From Ancylobacter gelatini (GTDB lineage Bacteria > Pseudomonadota > Alphaproteobacteria > Rhizobiales > Xanthobacteraceae), in NCBI RefSeq assembly GCF_022601675.1, contig NZ_JAKVIL010000012.1, forward strand, positions 107,792-171,791: a stretch of DNA of 64,000 bases, read 5' to 3'. The translations under genes were made by a program, and so were the position numbers. Shown one piece after another: positions 52,865 through 62,097 of this stretch. The notes below the pieces were generated by a model. The model ran no database searches, was not told where the DNA came from, and saw only the letters and a program-made list of their open reading frames with translations. The number at the start of each line of letters is the position of its first letter. Within the stretch, counting starts at the first letter, position 1.

Positions 52865-53752
52865 TTATTCGGCGGCCGCCCGTGCGGGCGCCAGCTCCAG
52901 ATGCGGGATTTTGGCCAGCGCGGCGGCCACGTCCAGCAGGTCGACACGCAATGTCGCGAAGTGGTCCGAGGCCAGATAGGTCTGCTCGTTCATATAAAGC
53001 GCGCGGTTGATCTCGATCTGGATGGCATGGATTCCGGAGGCCGGATTGCCGTAATGCTCGGTGATGAAGCCGCCGGCATAGGGCTTGTTGCGGGTGACCG
53101 AATAGCCGCGCCGACGCAGCTCGACCTCCAGCACGTCCGGGATCACCGGCGCGCAGCTCGTGCCGTAGCGGTCGCCGATCACCATGTCGATACGCGAGCG
53201 CGGGTCGCGCTGGCCGCTGGACGGCATGGAATGGCAATCCACCAGTACTCCGATGCCGAAAGAGCGCTGCATCTGCACCATCAGGCGCCGCAGGGTCCGG
53301 TGATAGGGCTTGTAATAGGTTTCGATCCGGGTGATGGCCTCGTCGACCGGGATACGCCGGCCATAGATTTCCTGCGCGTCGCCGACGATGCGCGCGACGG
53401 TACCGAGGCCGCCCGACACCCGCATGGAGCGCGTATTCGCATAAGCCGGGAGGCGGCCCTCGAACATACGCGGGTCAAGCTCGTAAGGCTCGCGGTTCAC
53501 GTCGAGATAGCAGCGCGGGAAATGCGCGCGCATGAACGCCATGCCGAGCCCTGTGACGTCGCCGAACAATTCGTCGACGAGACTGTCCTCCGATCGGCGC
53601 AGCGCCGGCAGTTCCAGGCGGGCCTGCTCCACGAAGGCGCGCGGATAGACGATCCCGCTATGGGGCGAATTGAACAGGAACGGCGCCTTCAATTCAGCCG
53701 GCTCGACCACCTCGAACGCCGGCTCGATCGTCTCCGCTATGACGGCCATCAT
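52865..53752 (-). CDS. N-formylglutamate amidohydrolase family protein
   Basis: The 295-aa product belongs to the N-formylglutamate amidohydrolase (HutG-like) family, zinc hydrolases that release glutamate from N-formylglutamate at the end of one histidine degradation route. Motifs include FLFNSPHSGIVYP, RSEDSLVDELFGD, FPRCYLDVNREPYELDP and GIGVLVDCHSMPS with likely metal-binding His, and the late IQIEINRALYM. No other hut gene is near; in Rhizobiales this gene often lies beside cpdR, as here. The substrate could therefore be another N-acyl amino acid. Confidence 0.88.
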   Translation of the reverse strand: MMAVIAETIEPAFEVVEPAELKAPFLFNSPHSGIVYPRAFVEQARLELPALRRSEDSLVDELFGDVTGLGMAFMRAHFPRCYLDVNREPYELDPRMFEGRLPAYANTRSMRVSGGLGTVARIVGDAQEIYGRRIPVDEAITRIETYYKPYHRTLRRLMVQMQRSFGIGVLVDCHSMPSSGQRDPRSRIDMVIGDRYGTSCAPVIPDVLEVELRRRGYSVTRNKPYAGGFITEHYGNPASGIHAIQIEINRALYMNEQTYLASDHFATLRVDLLDVAAALAKIPHLELAPARAAAE

Positions 53753-54006
53753 TCCTACCGCTGAACCCGCTTGCGCGCTTACCCGCCTGTTGTCACATCT
53801 CTATCATGAGCCCGGCGGGCACGGAACGCATAAGCGCGGCGCGAAAGCCACATGTTCGTGCATCCTGCGCCAAACCGCCCCGGCATTCACCATGTGCTAA
53901 CAGCAAATGGGTTAGGCGATAGCCAAGCAAGGGGTGGAACCGCTAATCGGGGACTGTCTCCGGAGTAGCGGTTTTCATCCCGGAGTTTGAGATCAGGGTG
54001 CATGGG

Positions 54007-54366
54007 ATGCTGAAGATCCTGCTGGCCGAAGATGACAACGACATGCGTCGTTTCCTCGTCAAGGCGCTCCAGAATGCGGGCTATGACGTCGTTTCCTTCG
54101 ACAATGGCCGCTCCGCCTATGACCGGCTGCGCGAGGAGCCGTTCGAGCTGCTGCTGACCGATATCGTGATGCCGGAAATGGACGGCATCGAGCTGGCCCG
54201 CAAGGCGACCGCGCTCGATCCCGATATCAAGGTGATGTTCATCACCGGCTTTGCAGCGGTCGCGCTGAATGCCGACAACCAGGCGCCCAAGGACGCCAAG
54301 GTGCTTTCCAAGCCGTTCCACCTGCGCGATCTCGTCAACGAGGTCGGCAAGATGCTGGCTGCGTGA
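54007..54366 (+). CDS. cpdR: Response regulator CpdR
   Basis: CpdR is a single-domain receiver in the CckA-ChpT phosphorelay. Unphosphorylated CpdR primes ClpXP to degrade cell-cycle proteins. The 119-aa product is all receiver domain: acidic pocket AEDDNDMRR, phosphoacceptor Asp in LLTDIVMPEMDGIEL, Thr in FITGFAAVAL and Lys in VLSKPFHLRDLV, with high similarity to known alphaproteobacterial CpdR over its whole length. ATG 54007 gives the canonical start MLKILLAEDD; a GTG at 53998 would add three residues. No output domain is present. Confidence 0.96.
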   Translation: MLKILLAEDDNDMRRFLVKALQNAGYDVVSFDNGRSAYDRLREEPFELLLTDIVMPEMDGIELARKATALDPDIKVMFITGFAAVALNADNQAPKDAKVLSKPFHLRDLVNEVGKMLAA

Positions 54367-54414
54367 CTTTTTCTCCGGCCTTTCCACAGGCCGTGCATCG
54401 CCTGTTCGGAGGTG

Positions 54415-54444
54415 CTTGCGCAGCGGCGGACGGTTCGATATAGG
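54415..54444 (+). promoter_or_regulatory. Putative tRNA-Val promoter
   Basis: CTTGCG (54415-54420), an 18-nt spacer and TATAGG (54439-54444). The predicted start is about 25 nt before the mature tRNA. The -35 element is the same as in sRNA copy 2. Confidence 0.5.
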
Positions 54445-54475
54445 GAAGCCCCGCTCGACGACTTATCTGCGGAAT

Positions 54476-54550
54476 GGGCGCGTAGCTCAGCGGGAGAGCA
54501 CCTCGTTGACATCGAGGGGGTCACAGGTTCAATCCCTGTCGCGCCCACCA
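54476..54550 (+). tRNA. tRNA-Val (anticodon GAC)
   Basis: A 75-nt cloverleaf: acceptor GGGCGCG with CGCGCCC, D arm GCTC/GAGC, anticodon stem CCTCG/CGAGG with loop TTGACAT (anticodon GAC, reads GUC and GUU), T arm ACAGG-TTCAATC-CCTGT, discriminator A and an encoded CCA. All stems pair. It follows cpdR on the same strand. Confidence 0.97.
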
Positions 54551-54742
54551 TTCCACCCTTACCGATAGTGATGATCAACCGCCGCTGGGGCTCCCCCGGC
54601 GTTGGCGCTCTTGCGCGCGAGCCGGTTGATGTCGCGTCGATCCAGACGCGCGCCCGGCCTACGAATTCCGCAAGGTTCCAAATGGTTTCATGATTCCGTT
54701 CGCGGTTGCGGCTCGCGTCGCCGGCCGGGGTCTGTTCGAAAA

Positions 54743-54772
54743 TTGAGACGTTTTGGAAATCGGGCGTTATGA
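54743..54772 (+). promoter_or_regulatory. Putative promoter of the 54.8 kb gene
   Basis: TTGAGA (54743-54748), an 18-nt spacer and TTATGA (54767-54772), about 70 nt before the ATG at 54845. Confidence 0.4.
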
Positions 54773-54844
54773 AAATTGCGGCTCAGGAAACCAAATCACG
54801 CGTGCGTCGTTGTTCTGCCAGATGAATGTTCACGGGAGGCAGAA

Positions 54845-55117
54845 ATGATCTCGACCAAAACAGGTGTCCCTGCGCTTGTCGTGGGTGTGTTGCTTTCGGT
54901 TGCTCTTCCCTCGATTTCCGCTGATGCCGCCTCGGTGCCGGGCGAGCAGCAGCAGCGTCTCGGCAGTGTCGAGAAGCGCGACGTCTGGGAGCGTGACCGC
55001 GTGCGTCGCCAGCAGATCCGCCAGAATGCCGGCACGCCGATGTATGAGCCGTTCTTCCACCCGTTCTATCGGGGCAAGAACGCGCCCATCCCCACGCTGA
55101 AGCGCGCGGTCGACTGA
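54845..55117 (+). CDS. Small secreted hypothetical protein
   Basis: The 90-aa product begins with a signal peptide (MISTKTGVPALVVGVLLSVA, cleavage near ISADA). The mature part is charged and partly helical: EQQQRLGSVEKRDVWERDRV, then RRQQIRQNAG, ending with a short Phe/Pro/Tyr-rich segment PFFHPFYRG. GGGAGG lies 7 nt before ATG 54845 and is complementary to the core of the sRNAs at 51.8-52.6 kb. I do not recognise a family. It is convergent with the histidine phosphatase gene. Confidence 0.65.
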   Translation: MISTKTGVPALVVGVLLSVALPSISADAASVPGEQQQRLGSVEKRDVWERDRVRRQQIRQNAGTPMYEPFFHPFYRGKNAPIPTLKRAVD

Positions 55118-55144
55118 CGCGCACGCCGATCGGGGCGCGCCGGA

Positions 55145-55864
55145 TCAGTTGCAGCCGGAACCGGCTGGCAGCGGCTCCGGCGCGCCCCAGTCGTTCGAGG
55201 GCAGGTTGGCGAAGGGCGGGGCGAAGAACTGCCGCACGGTCGAGAACCGCGTGGGCACCTGCGCCGTCGGGCTGTCGTAATCGAGTATCCAGAAGAAATT
55301 GAAATTCGAATCCGGCCAGGTCTTCGGCACCTTCGCGCCCTTGATTTCGTCGAGGCGCAGCAATTGCCGCAGCGTTGCCGGCTCGCCGGCGAACTCTTTC
55401 TCCAGCGCCTCGCTGGCGATGTGGAAATGCTCCCACACCATCACCACCGTCTTGCCGTGCCAGCGCGGATTCTCCAGCAGGTCGCGGGCGACGCGTTGGT
55501 TCACCTTATTGAGCTTGGCGTTGAAATAGCGGGTGTTGCGGATCGGCACATAGCCGATCGCCGGCGCGACCAGCTTCATGTCCCACGCCTTCACGATCGG
55601 CCGCGCGGTTTCCACCGTGTGCAGCGTCATCGCGAGAAAAGCGGCGGGCGGATCGTTCCGGATCAGGCTCATCGCGGCGGTCGGGCTGAGATATTGCGCC
55701 GCAAGCGCCTGCGCGCGCTCCTTGCCTATGCTGCACAGATGCAGCGGGCCACCCTTCTCGCCATGGCGTACGATGATGATGCGCTTGGGCGCGGCCTGCG
55801 CCACTCCCAGCCCCAGCATAGCCAAGGCGAGAGCCGTAATTCCGATACGCAGCACCCCGAACAT
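55145..55864 (-). CDS. Secreted histidine phosphatase family protein
   Basis: The 239-aa product has a signal peptide (MFGVLRIGITALALAMLGLG, cleavage near AQA). The histidine phosphatase motif RHGEKGG with the phosphorylated His follows at once in KRIIIVRHGEK. The second His expected in this fold is in VMVWEHFHIAS. Proteins of this type are periplasmic or exported phosphohydrolases, with substrates ranging from sugar phosphates to phytate; nothing here fixes the substrate. The start ATG 55864 is chosen because of the signal peptide. Confidence 0.85.
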   Translation of the reverse strand: MFGVLRIGITALALAMLGLGVAQAAPKRIIIVRHGEKGGPLHLCSIGKERAQALAAQYLSPTAAMSLIRNDPPAAFLAMTLHTVETARPIVKAWDMKLVAPAIGYVPIRNTRYFNAKLNKVNQRVARDLLENPRWHGKTVVMVWEHFHIASEALEKEFAGEPATLRQLLRLDEIKGAKVPKTWPDSNFNFFWILDYDSPTAQVPTRFSTVRQFFAPPFANLPSNDWGAPEPLPAGSGCN

Positions 55865-56028
55865 ACACGCCCCCGCGCCCCCTGAGATACCGCCCAGAAT
55901 GTCTCGCCCGGCCGGCGACGGCAAGGAGCCGGCGGCGGGCGCGATGAACGAACTCGGTCCGGGCGCATTGATACCGTAGCCCTCGACACGATATCAGTCG
56001 CTGAAGATCCTTTCCCGCCGGAGTGACC

Positions 56029-57882
56029 ATGTCCCGCAGCCTCGACCCGTTCCGCCTCGTGCCCCGTTCGCCCGCGGCCCACGCCGCCGCGCCCGCCTCG
56101 GGCCTCGGCTCCCTGCCGCAATGGGACCTGTCGGACCTGTATCCGGGCCTCGACTCGCCGGAGCTTACGGCGGATCTGCAGAATGCCGCCGCCGAATGCG
56201 CGGCCTTCGAGGAGGCCTATAAGGGCCGCTTCGCCGAGATGCTCGACGGCCCGGACGCCGGCGGCCAGATGGCGGTGGTGGTGTCGCGCTACGAGAAGAT
56301 CGAGGACCTGCTGGGCCGGCTCTATTCCTATGCCGGCCTCGTCTATTCGGGCGATACCACCGACCCGGTTCGCGCCAAGTTCTATGGCGACGTGCAGGAA
56401 AAGCTCACCGAGGCCTCGACCCGGCTGCTGTTCTTCACGCTCGAACTCAACCGGCTCGACGACGCCAAGATGGAAGCCGCGCTCGCCGACCCGGCCTTCG
56501 GCAAGTATCGCCCCTGGATCGAGGATGTGCGGGCGGAAAAGCCCTATCAGCTCGACGACCGCATCGAGCAGCTTTTCCTCGAGAAGGGCGTGACCAGCCG
56601 CAGCGCGTGGAACCGGCTGTTCGACGAGACCATTGCCGGCCTGCGTTTCGAGGTCGAGGGGCAGAGCCTGCCGATGGAGCAGACCCTCAACTATCTGGCG
56701 GAGGCGGACGCGGAAAAGCGCAAGGCCGGCGCCGACGCGCTCGCCAAGGTGTTCGGCGATAATCTGCGTCTGTTCACGCTGATCACCAACACGCTGGCCA
56801 AGGACAAGGATATTTCCGACCGCTGGCGCGGCTTCCAGGACATTGCGGATAGCCGCCATCTCGCCAATCGCGTCGAGCGCGAGGTGGTCGATGCGCTGGT
56901 GTCCTCGGTGCACGCCGCCTATCCGCGCCTCGCCCATCGCTATTACAAGCTCAAGGCCAAGTGGTTCGGCAAGGACAAGCTGGAATATTGGGACCGCAAT
57001 GCCCCGCTGCCCAAGGTCGAGACCCGCACCATCGGCTGGGACGAGGCGCGCGATACCGTGCTCGGCGCCTATTCCAGCTTTTCCCCGCGTATGGCCGACA
57101 TCGCCCGCAACTTCTTCGACAAGAGCTGGATCGATGCCGGCGTGCGGCCGGGCAAGGCGACCGGCGCCTTCGCGCACCCCACCGTGCCCTCGGCCCACCC
57201 CTATGTGCTGCTCAACTACATGGGCAAGCCGCGCGATGTGATGACGCTCGCCCATGAGCTGGGCCACGGTGTGCATCAGGTGTTGGCGGCGCCGAACGGC
57301 GCGCTGATGGCGCCGACGCCGCTGACGCTCGCCGAGACCGCCTCGGTGTTCGGCGAGATGCTGACCTTCCAGCGCCTGCTCGCCGCCGCGCCGGATGCGC
57401 GCGCGAGAAAGGCGATGCTGGCCTCGAAGGTCGAGGACATGATCAACACCGTGGTGCGCCAGATCGCCTTCTACACTTTCGAGCGCCGCATCCACACCGA
57501 GCGCAAGAATGGCGAGCTGACCGCGGAGAAGATTTGCGAAATCTGGATGGACGTGCAGTCGCAGAGTCTGGGCGACAGCATCCATCTCGGGCCGGGATAT
57601 GAGGCCTACTGGGTCTATATCGGCCACTTCATCCATTCGCCGTTCTATGTCTATGCCTATGCCTTCGGCGACTGCCTCGTGAACTCGCTCTATGCCGTCT
57701 ACGAGAACGCCTCGGACGGCTTCGCCGAGCGCTACCTCGCCATGCTGGCGGCCGGCGGCACCAAGCACCACTCGGAGTTGCTGAAGCCGTTCGGCCTCGA
57801 TGCCCGCGACCCGGTGTTCTGGCAGACCGGCCTCAACCTGATCGAGCGCATGATCGCCGAGCTTGAGGCGATGGAGGAGTGA
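56029..57882 (+). CDS. M3 family oligoendopeptidase (PepF type)
   Basis: The 617-aa product is a cytoplasmic zinc oligopeptidase. The zinc motif H409-E-L-G-H413 lies in TLAHELGHGVHQVLA, with the third ligand Glu in LAETASVFGEML. Other PepF blocks are the N-terminal WDLSDLYPGLDSPEL, the central KLKAKWFGKDKLEYWDRNAP and the late YVYAYAFGDCLVNSLYA. Length is normal for the family. ATG 56029 follows GGAGTGACC; an in-frame GTG at 56023 is an alternative. It probably degrades short peptides. Confidence 0.94.
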   Translation: MSRSLDPFRLVPRSPAAHAAAPASGLGSLPQWDLSDLYPGLDSPELTADLQNAAAECAAFEEAYKGRFAEMLDGPDAGGQMAVVVSRYEKIEDLLGRLYSYAGLVYSGDTTDPVRAKFYGDVQEKLTEASTRLLFFTLELNRLDDAKMEAALADPAFGKYRPWIEDVRAEKPYQLDDRIEQLFLEKGVTSRSAWNRLFDETIAGLRFEVEGQSLPMEQTLNYLAEADAEKRKAGADALAKVFGDNLRLFTLITNTLAKDKDISDRWRGFQDIADSRHLANRVEREVVDALVSSVHAAYPRLAHRYYKLKAKWFGKDKLEYWDRNAPLPKVETRTIGWDEARDTVLGAYSSFSPRMADIARNFFDKSWIDAGVRPGKATGAFAHPTVPSAHPYVLLNYMGKPRDVMTLAHELGHGVHQVLAAPNGALMAPTPLTLAETASVFGEMLTFQRLLAAAPDARARKAMLASKVEDMINTVVRQIAFYTFERRIHTERKNGELTAEKICEIWMDVQSQSLGDSIHLGPGYEAYWVYIGHFIHSPFYVYAYAFGDCLVNSLYAVYENASDGFAERYLAMLAAGGTKHHSELLKPFGLDARDPVFWQTGLNLIERMIAELEAMEE

Positions 57883-58008
57883 CGGGCGCGCGCCCGTTCC
57901 TTTTGTGCTAGGCCACATCCTGCCGGCTGCCGGGTCGGCGGGATTTAGCAATCTCAGATTGCAGGATCGTGTCCATATACTACCATCGTCGCGGATCGGG
58001 AGGCGGCG

Positions 58009-60480
58009 ATGGCGGGATGGGTGCGGCGTTTCTGGCATGAGGTGTCGGGTCTGTGGCGGGGCGAGCCGCCCCCGGCGCTGCCGGACGATCCCGAGCATCC
58101 GACCTTCACCTTCACCTATGCGCGCGTGGTGCAGGTCGAACTGAAGGAAATCATGCGGCGGCGGCGCTTGCGCGATCCGGCCGATCTCCCGGCCGCCAGC
58201 GACGACAATGTCGATCTTCTTGGCCTCGCGCTCTCCGGCGGGGGCATACGTTCGGCGGCGGTGTGCCTTGGTGTGGTGCAGGCCCTCGATTCGCTGCGCC
58301 AGCTCACGCTCTCGCCGCTCGGCAAGCCGCGTGAAGACCCGCTCCTGCTCGCCAACGCGCCGCGCGGGGCCGACGAGGTCAGCCTGTCGGTCTTCGATCG
58401 CTTCGATTATCTTTCTACGGTTTCCGGCGGCGGCTATCTCGGCTGCAGCCTCGCCGCCGCGATGACGGCCGGGCAAACGGGAGCGGAGCCGCTGCCCTTT
58501 CCTTTCCGCAGCACCTTCGAGACCGCCGAGCCGCCGGCAGTGCGCCATCTTCGCGACCATTCCAATTATCTGTTTTCGTCGCCCGGCGCGGTTGTCGCGT
58601 CGATCGCGATCTATCTGCGCGGCCTGGCGGTCAACCTGTTCCTCACGCTGCCGCCGCTGCTGGGCGCTGCCGCATTGGTGGTCCTGTATGCGCGCTTAGC
58701 CGGCTCGAATCTTCTGGTATGGCTCGCCGCGCTGCTGGTTCTGGCGTTGATCCTATGGGGCATCCAGCGCTCGCTGCGCGGCTCGCCGAACGAGATCGGC
58801 GGCAGGCTGCTGGGCGTATTCAGCGTCGCCTTAATGGGGGGCGGCGCCATCGCTGTCGTGGCGTTCAGCGCATGGGTCGCGGAGCTTGCGGCGCACAGCC
58901 GCTCCGCCGGCTGGGATCTTGCGGTCTTCACCACGGCGCTGGCCCCATTCGCCACACTGTTCGCCTTTCTCGCCCCGCGCATGGTCGCGCTGGTCGAGAA
59001 GCTGGCGGGCCGACCGGGGGTGAGCGCGCTACTCGCGCGTTTCACCGGCATCGCGGTGCTGTGGCTGGGAGCCGCGATCCTGCCGCTGCTGCTGTGGCTG
59101 GCGGTGGTGCTGCTGGCGGCGTGGGCGCTGCCGCCGGTCTGCCCGGTGTGGAACTGCGCGTCGATCCACCCACCCGGCTGGTGGGCGGCGGCTTATATCG
59201 GCGCGGGGCTGGTGATCTTCGGGATCGGGCAGTTGTTCAAGGATAATGCGAACTCCCTGCATCGGCTCTACCGTGACCGCCTAAGCGCGGCGTTTCTGGT
59301 CCGTGTCGATGGAGATACCGTCGCGTCGATCGACCGTTTCCAACTGACCGATCGCCCTAAGCCCGGCGAGACGAGTGCCACGATGGCGGCCTCTCCCATC
59401 GGGCTTGCCGAGGATGCCTCCCCTTATCTGCTGATCAACACGGCCGTGAACATTCAGGCCTCGCGGGAGATCAACAAGCGCGGGCGCAACGCGGACTTCT
59501 TCCTGTTCAGCCGCAATTATGTCGGCAGCGCCGCCACCGGCTATCGGCGGACGGAGGCGATGATGGCCGAGGACCCGGCGCTCGATCTCGGCACCGCCAT
59601 GGCGGCGTCGGGCGCGGCGTTCTCCTCCAACATGGGCGCCAACAGCCTCGCGCCGCTGACACCGACGCTGGCGTTGCTCAATGCGCGGCTCGGTTACTGG
59701 CTGCCCAATCCGATGGGCGCGGCGAAACGCGAAGACATCGCCCGGCTCCGCGACGAACTGACCGTGTGGTCGCGCCTGCTCCGGCGGACCTATTTCATTT
59801 CCGAGGCTTTCGGCCTGCTCGATGAGACCGGCCCCAAGGTCTACATTACCGACGGGGGCCATATCGACAATCTCGGCCTGTTCGAACTGCTGCGAAGGCG
59901 CTGCCGGCTGATCGTGGTGGTCGATGCCGAATCCGATGCTGACTACCGCTTTTCCTCGCTGGTCGCCCTGCAGAAGCATGCGCGTATCGATCTCGGCGTG
60001 CGTATCGATCTGCCGTGGGAGGCGATCGCCCGCGCGTCGAAGTCCTGCGATGCTGGAGGAGCCGCCACGCCCGGCCCGCATGCGGCGATCGGGCGGGTTA
60101 TGTATCCCGGGCGTCCGACATCGCAGAACCCAGCGGCGAGGCAGGCTTCCGAGGGCATCCTCGTCTACCTCAAATCCTCGCTCACCGGGGACGAGAACGA
60201 CCTGATCCGCGCCTACAAGGCACGCAACCCCTCTTTCCCGCACCAGACCACAATCGACCAGTTGTTCAGCGAGGAACAGTTCGAGGTCTACCGCGCCCTC
60301 GGTTTCCACATGGCGAACCGGCTGTTCTCCGGCAAGGACCGGCTGTTCGTGGCCTCGGCAGGCGAAGGCGAGGGCCATGAGAAGGCGGGGCGCGAGGTCG
60401 AGAGCATCGCCGCTGACGATCCGCTGCTGGCGGAGGTGGTCAAGCTGCTGCACCTGCCCGTGGTGCGGCGCCGCTTCTGA
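58009..60480 (+). CDS. Patatin-like phospholipase with an inserted membrane region
   Basis: The 823-aa product has the patatin fold split in two. The N-terminal part holds the oxyanion loop GLALSGGGIRSAAV (glycines from residue 77) and the nucleophile Ser139 in STVSGGGYLG. Residues about 190-410 form about six membrane spans. The C-terminal part holds the catalytic Asp615 in YITDGGHIDNLGLFELL, followed by VVVDAESDADYRFSSL. Patatins are Ser-Asp lipid acyl hydrolases. This form is an inner-membrane enzyme with the catalytic halves meeting on one side. The substrate is unknown. ATG 58009 follows GGAGGCGGCG. Confidence 0.85.
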   Translation: MAGWVRRFWHEVSGLWRGEPPPALPDDPEHPTFTFTYARVVQVELKEIMRRRRLRDPADLPAASDDNVDLLGLALSGGGIRSAAVCLGVVQALDSLRQLTLSPLGKPREDPLLLANAPRGADEVSLSVFDRFDYLSTVSGGGYLGCSLAAAMTAGQTGAEPLPFPFRSTFETAEPPAVRHLRDHSNYLFSSPGAVVASIAIYLRGLAVNLFLTLPPLLGAAALVVLYARLAGSNLLVWLAALLVLALILWGIQRSLRGSPNEIGGRLLGVFSVALMGGGAIAVVAFSAWVAELAAHSRSAGWDLAVFTTALAPFATLFAFLAPRMVALVEKLAGRPGVSALLARFTGIAVLWLGAAILPLLLWLAVVLLAAWALPPVCPVWNCASIHPPGWWAAAYIGAGLVIFGIGQLFKDNANSLHRLYRDRLSAAFLVRVDGDTVASIDRFQLTDRPKPGETSATMAASPIGLAEDASPYLLINTAVNIQASREINKRGRNADFFLFSRNYVGSAATGYRRTEAMMAEDPALDLGTAMAASGAAFSSNMGANSLAPLTPTLALLNARLGYWLPNPMGAAKREDIARLRDELTVWSRLLRRTYFISEAFGLLDETGPKVYITDGGHIDNLGLFELLRRRCRLIVVVDAESDADYRFSSLVALQKHARIDLGVRIDLPWEAIARASKSCDAGGAATPGPHAAIGRVMYPGRPTSQNPAARQASEGILVYLKSSLTGDENDLIRAYKARNPSFPHQTTIDQLFSEEQFEVYRALGFHMANRLFSGKDRLFVASAGEGEGHEKAGREVESIAADDPLLAEVVKLLHLPVVRRRF

Positions 60481-60542
60481 TTGCCATTGCCCTAAATAAG
60501 GGCTTGCCTCGTCGAGGGCAGGCGAGGGACAAACGCGCTTTG

Positions 60543-61502
60543 ATGCCGGATCCCGAAAGCATGCCCGCCGCCACATCCCTCGCGCCGACGCCCTTCGCCC
60601 ACACGCCGTTCGACGGGACGAAGAAGCCGTTCACCGTCGCTCTCGCCCAGCTCGACCTCAACAACTGGATCGAGCCGGACCGCCATCTCGCCCGTACCCT
60701 TGCCGAGCGAGCGGCACTGATCCGCGACAAGCGGGACGTGGTGTTTCGCGAGGAGGCGGGCACCCGTACCGCGCAGCGCGAGGTGCTCGATCTGGTAGTC
60801 GCCCATGTGCTGGAGCGCTTCCCGGATCTCTACCGCCTCGACGGGCGACGCCTCAGCGTGCTGCCGGCCGGACTCACCGTCGATCTCGACGACCCCGACG
60901 AGGCGCCCCTCGTCCTCGCCGGCCGCATCGTCTCCGACGACCTTCTGATCCTGCGGAAAAGCGAGGCCGGCTACCGGCTGGTCGCGGCCGTGCTGTGCTT
61001 TCCCTCCGCCTGGTCGCTGACCGAAAAATTTGGCGCGACGCTGGACGGGCTGCACGCCAATGTGCCGGGCTATCCCGGCAAGATGGCGATGGTCATGAAC
61101 CGCATCTTCGATCATCTGAAGGTCGAGCAGCCGGTCTGGCGGGTGAACTGGTCGATCTATCCCGACGACACGCTGCATCACCCCGAATCCAAGGAGCGGC
61201 CGCGCGACTGGTTCGACGATCCCGCCAATCTCGCGCCGGAAGCCTTCGTCCGCGTCGAACGCCAGACCCTGCGCCGGCTTCCGCAGAGCGGCGACGTGCT
61301 GTTCGGCATCCGCGTTCATGTCGATCCGTTCGACGCCTTCCGCCGCCACCCGGAAGGCGGCAGGCTCGCGAACGCGCTGCGCGAGCAGATATTGGAGCTG
61401 AACGCCGAGCAGCTCGCCTACAAGGCGCTGACCCAGCATCGCGACGCCATCGTCCGCGCGCTGGAACGCGTCACGCTGGAAGCGGCCGAAGCGAGTGTCT
61501 AG
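60543..61502 (+). CDS. DUF3445, heme-dependent oxidative N-demethylase family protein
   Basis: The 319-aa product matches the DUF3445 family, whose characterised member is the alpha subunit of heme-dependent oxidative N-demethylase (HODM). Signatures are PFTVALAQLDLNNWIEPD, EVLDLVVAHVLERFPDLYR, LCFPSAWSLTEKFG, the WRVNWSIYPDDTLHHPES region and RVERQTLRRLPQSGDVLFGI. It has no fused reductase and the HODM beta/gamma/delta genes are not near, so partner proteins would have to come from elsewhere or the role differs. ATG 60543 is chosen. Confidence 0.88.
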   Translation: MPDPESMPAATSLAPTPFAHTPFDGTKKPFTVALAQLDLNNWIEPDRHLARTLAERAALIRDKRDVVFREEAGTRTAQREVLDLVVAHVLERFPDLYRLDGRRLSVLPAGLTVDLDDPDEAPLVLAGRIVSDDLLILRKSEAGYRLVAAVLCFPSAWSLTEKFGATLDGLHANVPGYPGKMAMVMNRIFDHLKVEQPVWRVNWSIYPDDTLHHPESKERPRDWFDDPANLAPEAFVRVERQTLRRLPQSGDVLFGIRVHVDPFDAFRRHPEGGRLANALREQILELNAEQLAYKALTQHRDAIVRALERVTLEAAEASV

Positions 61503-61536
61503 TCTCGGCTGAAAAGGGCGAGGGCAGGGGCGCGCG

Positions 61537-62037
61537 ATGGTTTTCTGGTTTCCGCTTTTGAGCTGGCTGGCGGCGCTGGTGCTGGCAGCGCTGTTTGTCT
61601 GGCGCGGCCCGCGACCCATCAGCGTTGGCGGGGTGATCGAGCAGTTGCTGCGCTATATTCTGCTGCTGCCGGTCGGGCTGATGGGGCTGTGGGCGTTTCT
61701 CGGCCATGTGTTCTTCGCCCAGCAGGCGGCGGCCTCCATCGGCTGGGCGCCGAGCCCGTTCCAGTTCGAGGTCGGCATGGCCAATCTCGGCATCGGGCTC
61801 GCGGGCGTGATCGGCGCGTTTATCGGCTCGCCCGGCTTTCGCGCTGCGGTGGCGGTGGTGACGCTGGGCTTCCTCGGCGGCGCCGGCGTCGGCCATGTGG
61901 TGCAGATCGCGGAGACCGGGAATGACGCCGCCGGCAATGCCGGGCCGATCCTCTACACCGATTTCCTCACGCCGCTGGTGCTGGTCGGGCTTCTTGTCCT
62001 CCAGCGCTTCTTCGGCTTCGCGCGCCGCCTTTTGTGA
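61537..62037 (+). CDS. DUF6790-like membrane protein
   Basis: The 166-aa product is a hydrophobic protein with about four to five spans. Its pattern (LRYILLLPVGLMGLWAFLGH, then PSPFQFEVGMANLGIGLAG, then TLGFLGGAGVGHVVQI) fits the DUF6790 family of unknown function. It starts 34 nt after the DUF3445 gene and 60 nt before the ABC1 kinase gene, in the same direction, so the three may be one unit. Confidence 0.8.
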   Translation: MVFWFPLLSWLAALVLAALFVWRGPRPISVGGVIEQLLRYILLLPVGLMGLWAFLGHVFFAQQAAASIGWAPSPFQFEVGMANLGIGLAGVIGAFIGSPGFRAAVAVVTLGFLGGAGVGHVVQIAETGNDAAGNAGPILYTDFLTPLVLVGLLVLQRFFGFARRLL

Positions 62038-62097
62038 CCGGCGCGGCCTTGCGCTTCTCCGCCTGCCACGACAGTTGAAGGCGAGCGAGGTGCCCGC

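Noticed and set aside
55726..58560. A 944-codon minus-strand frame opposite the M3 peptidase gene.
   Set aside because: The plus strand carries the complete HELGH peptidase; the minus frame is a composition artefact.
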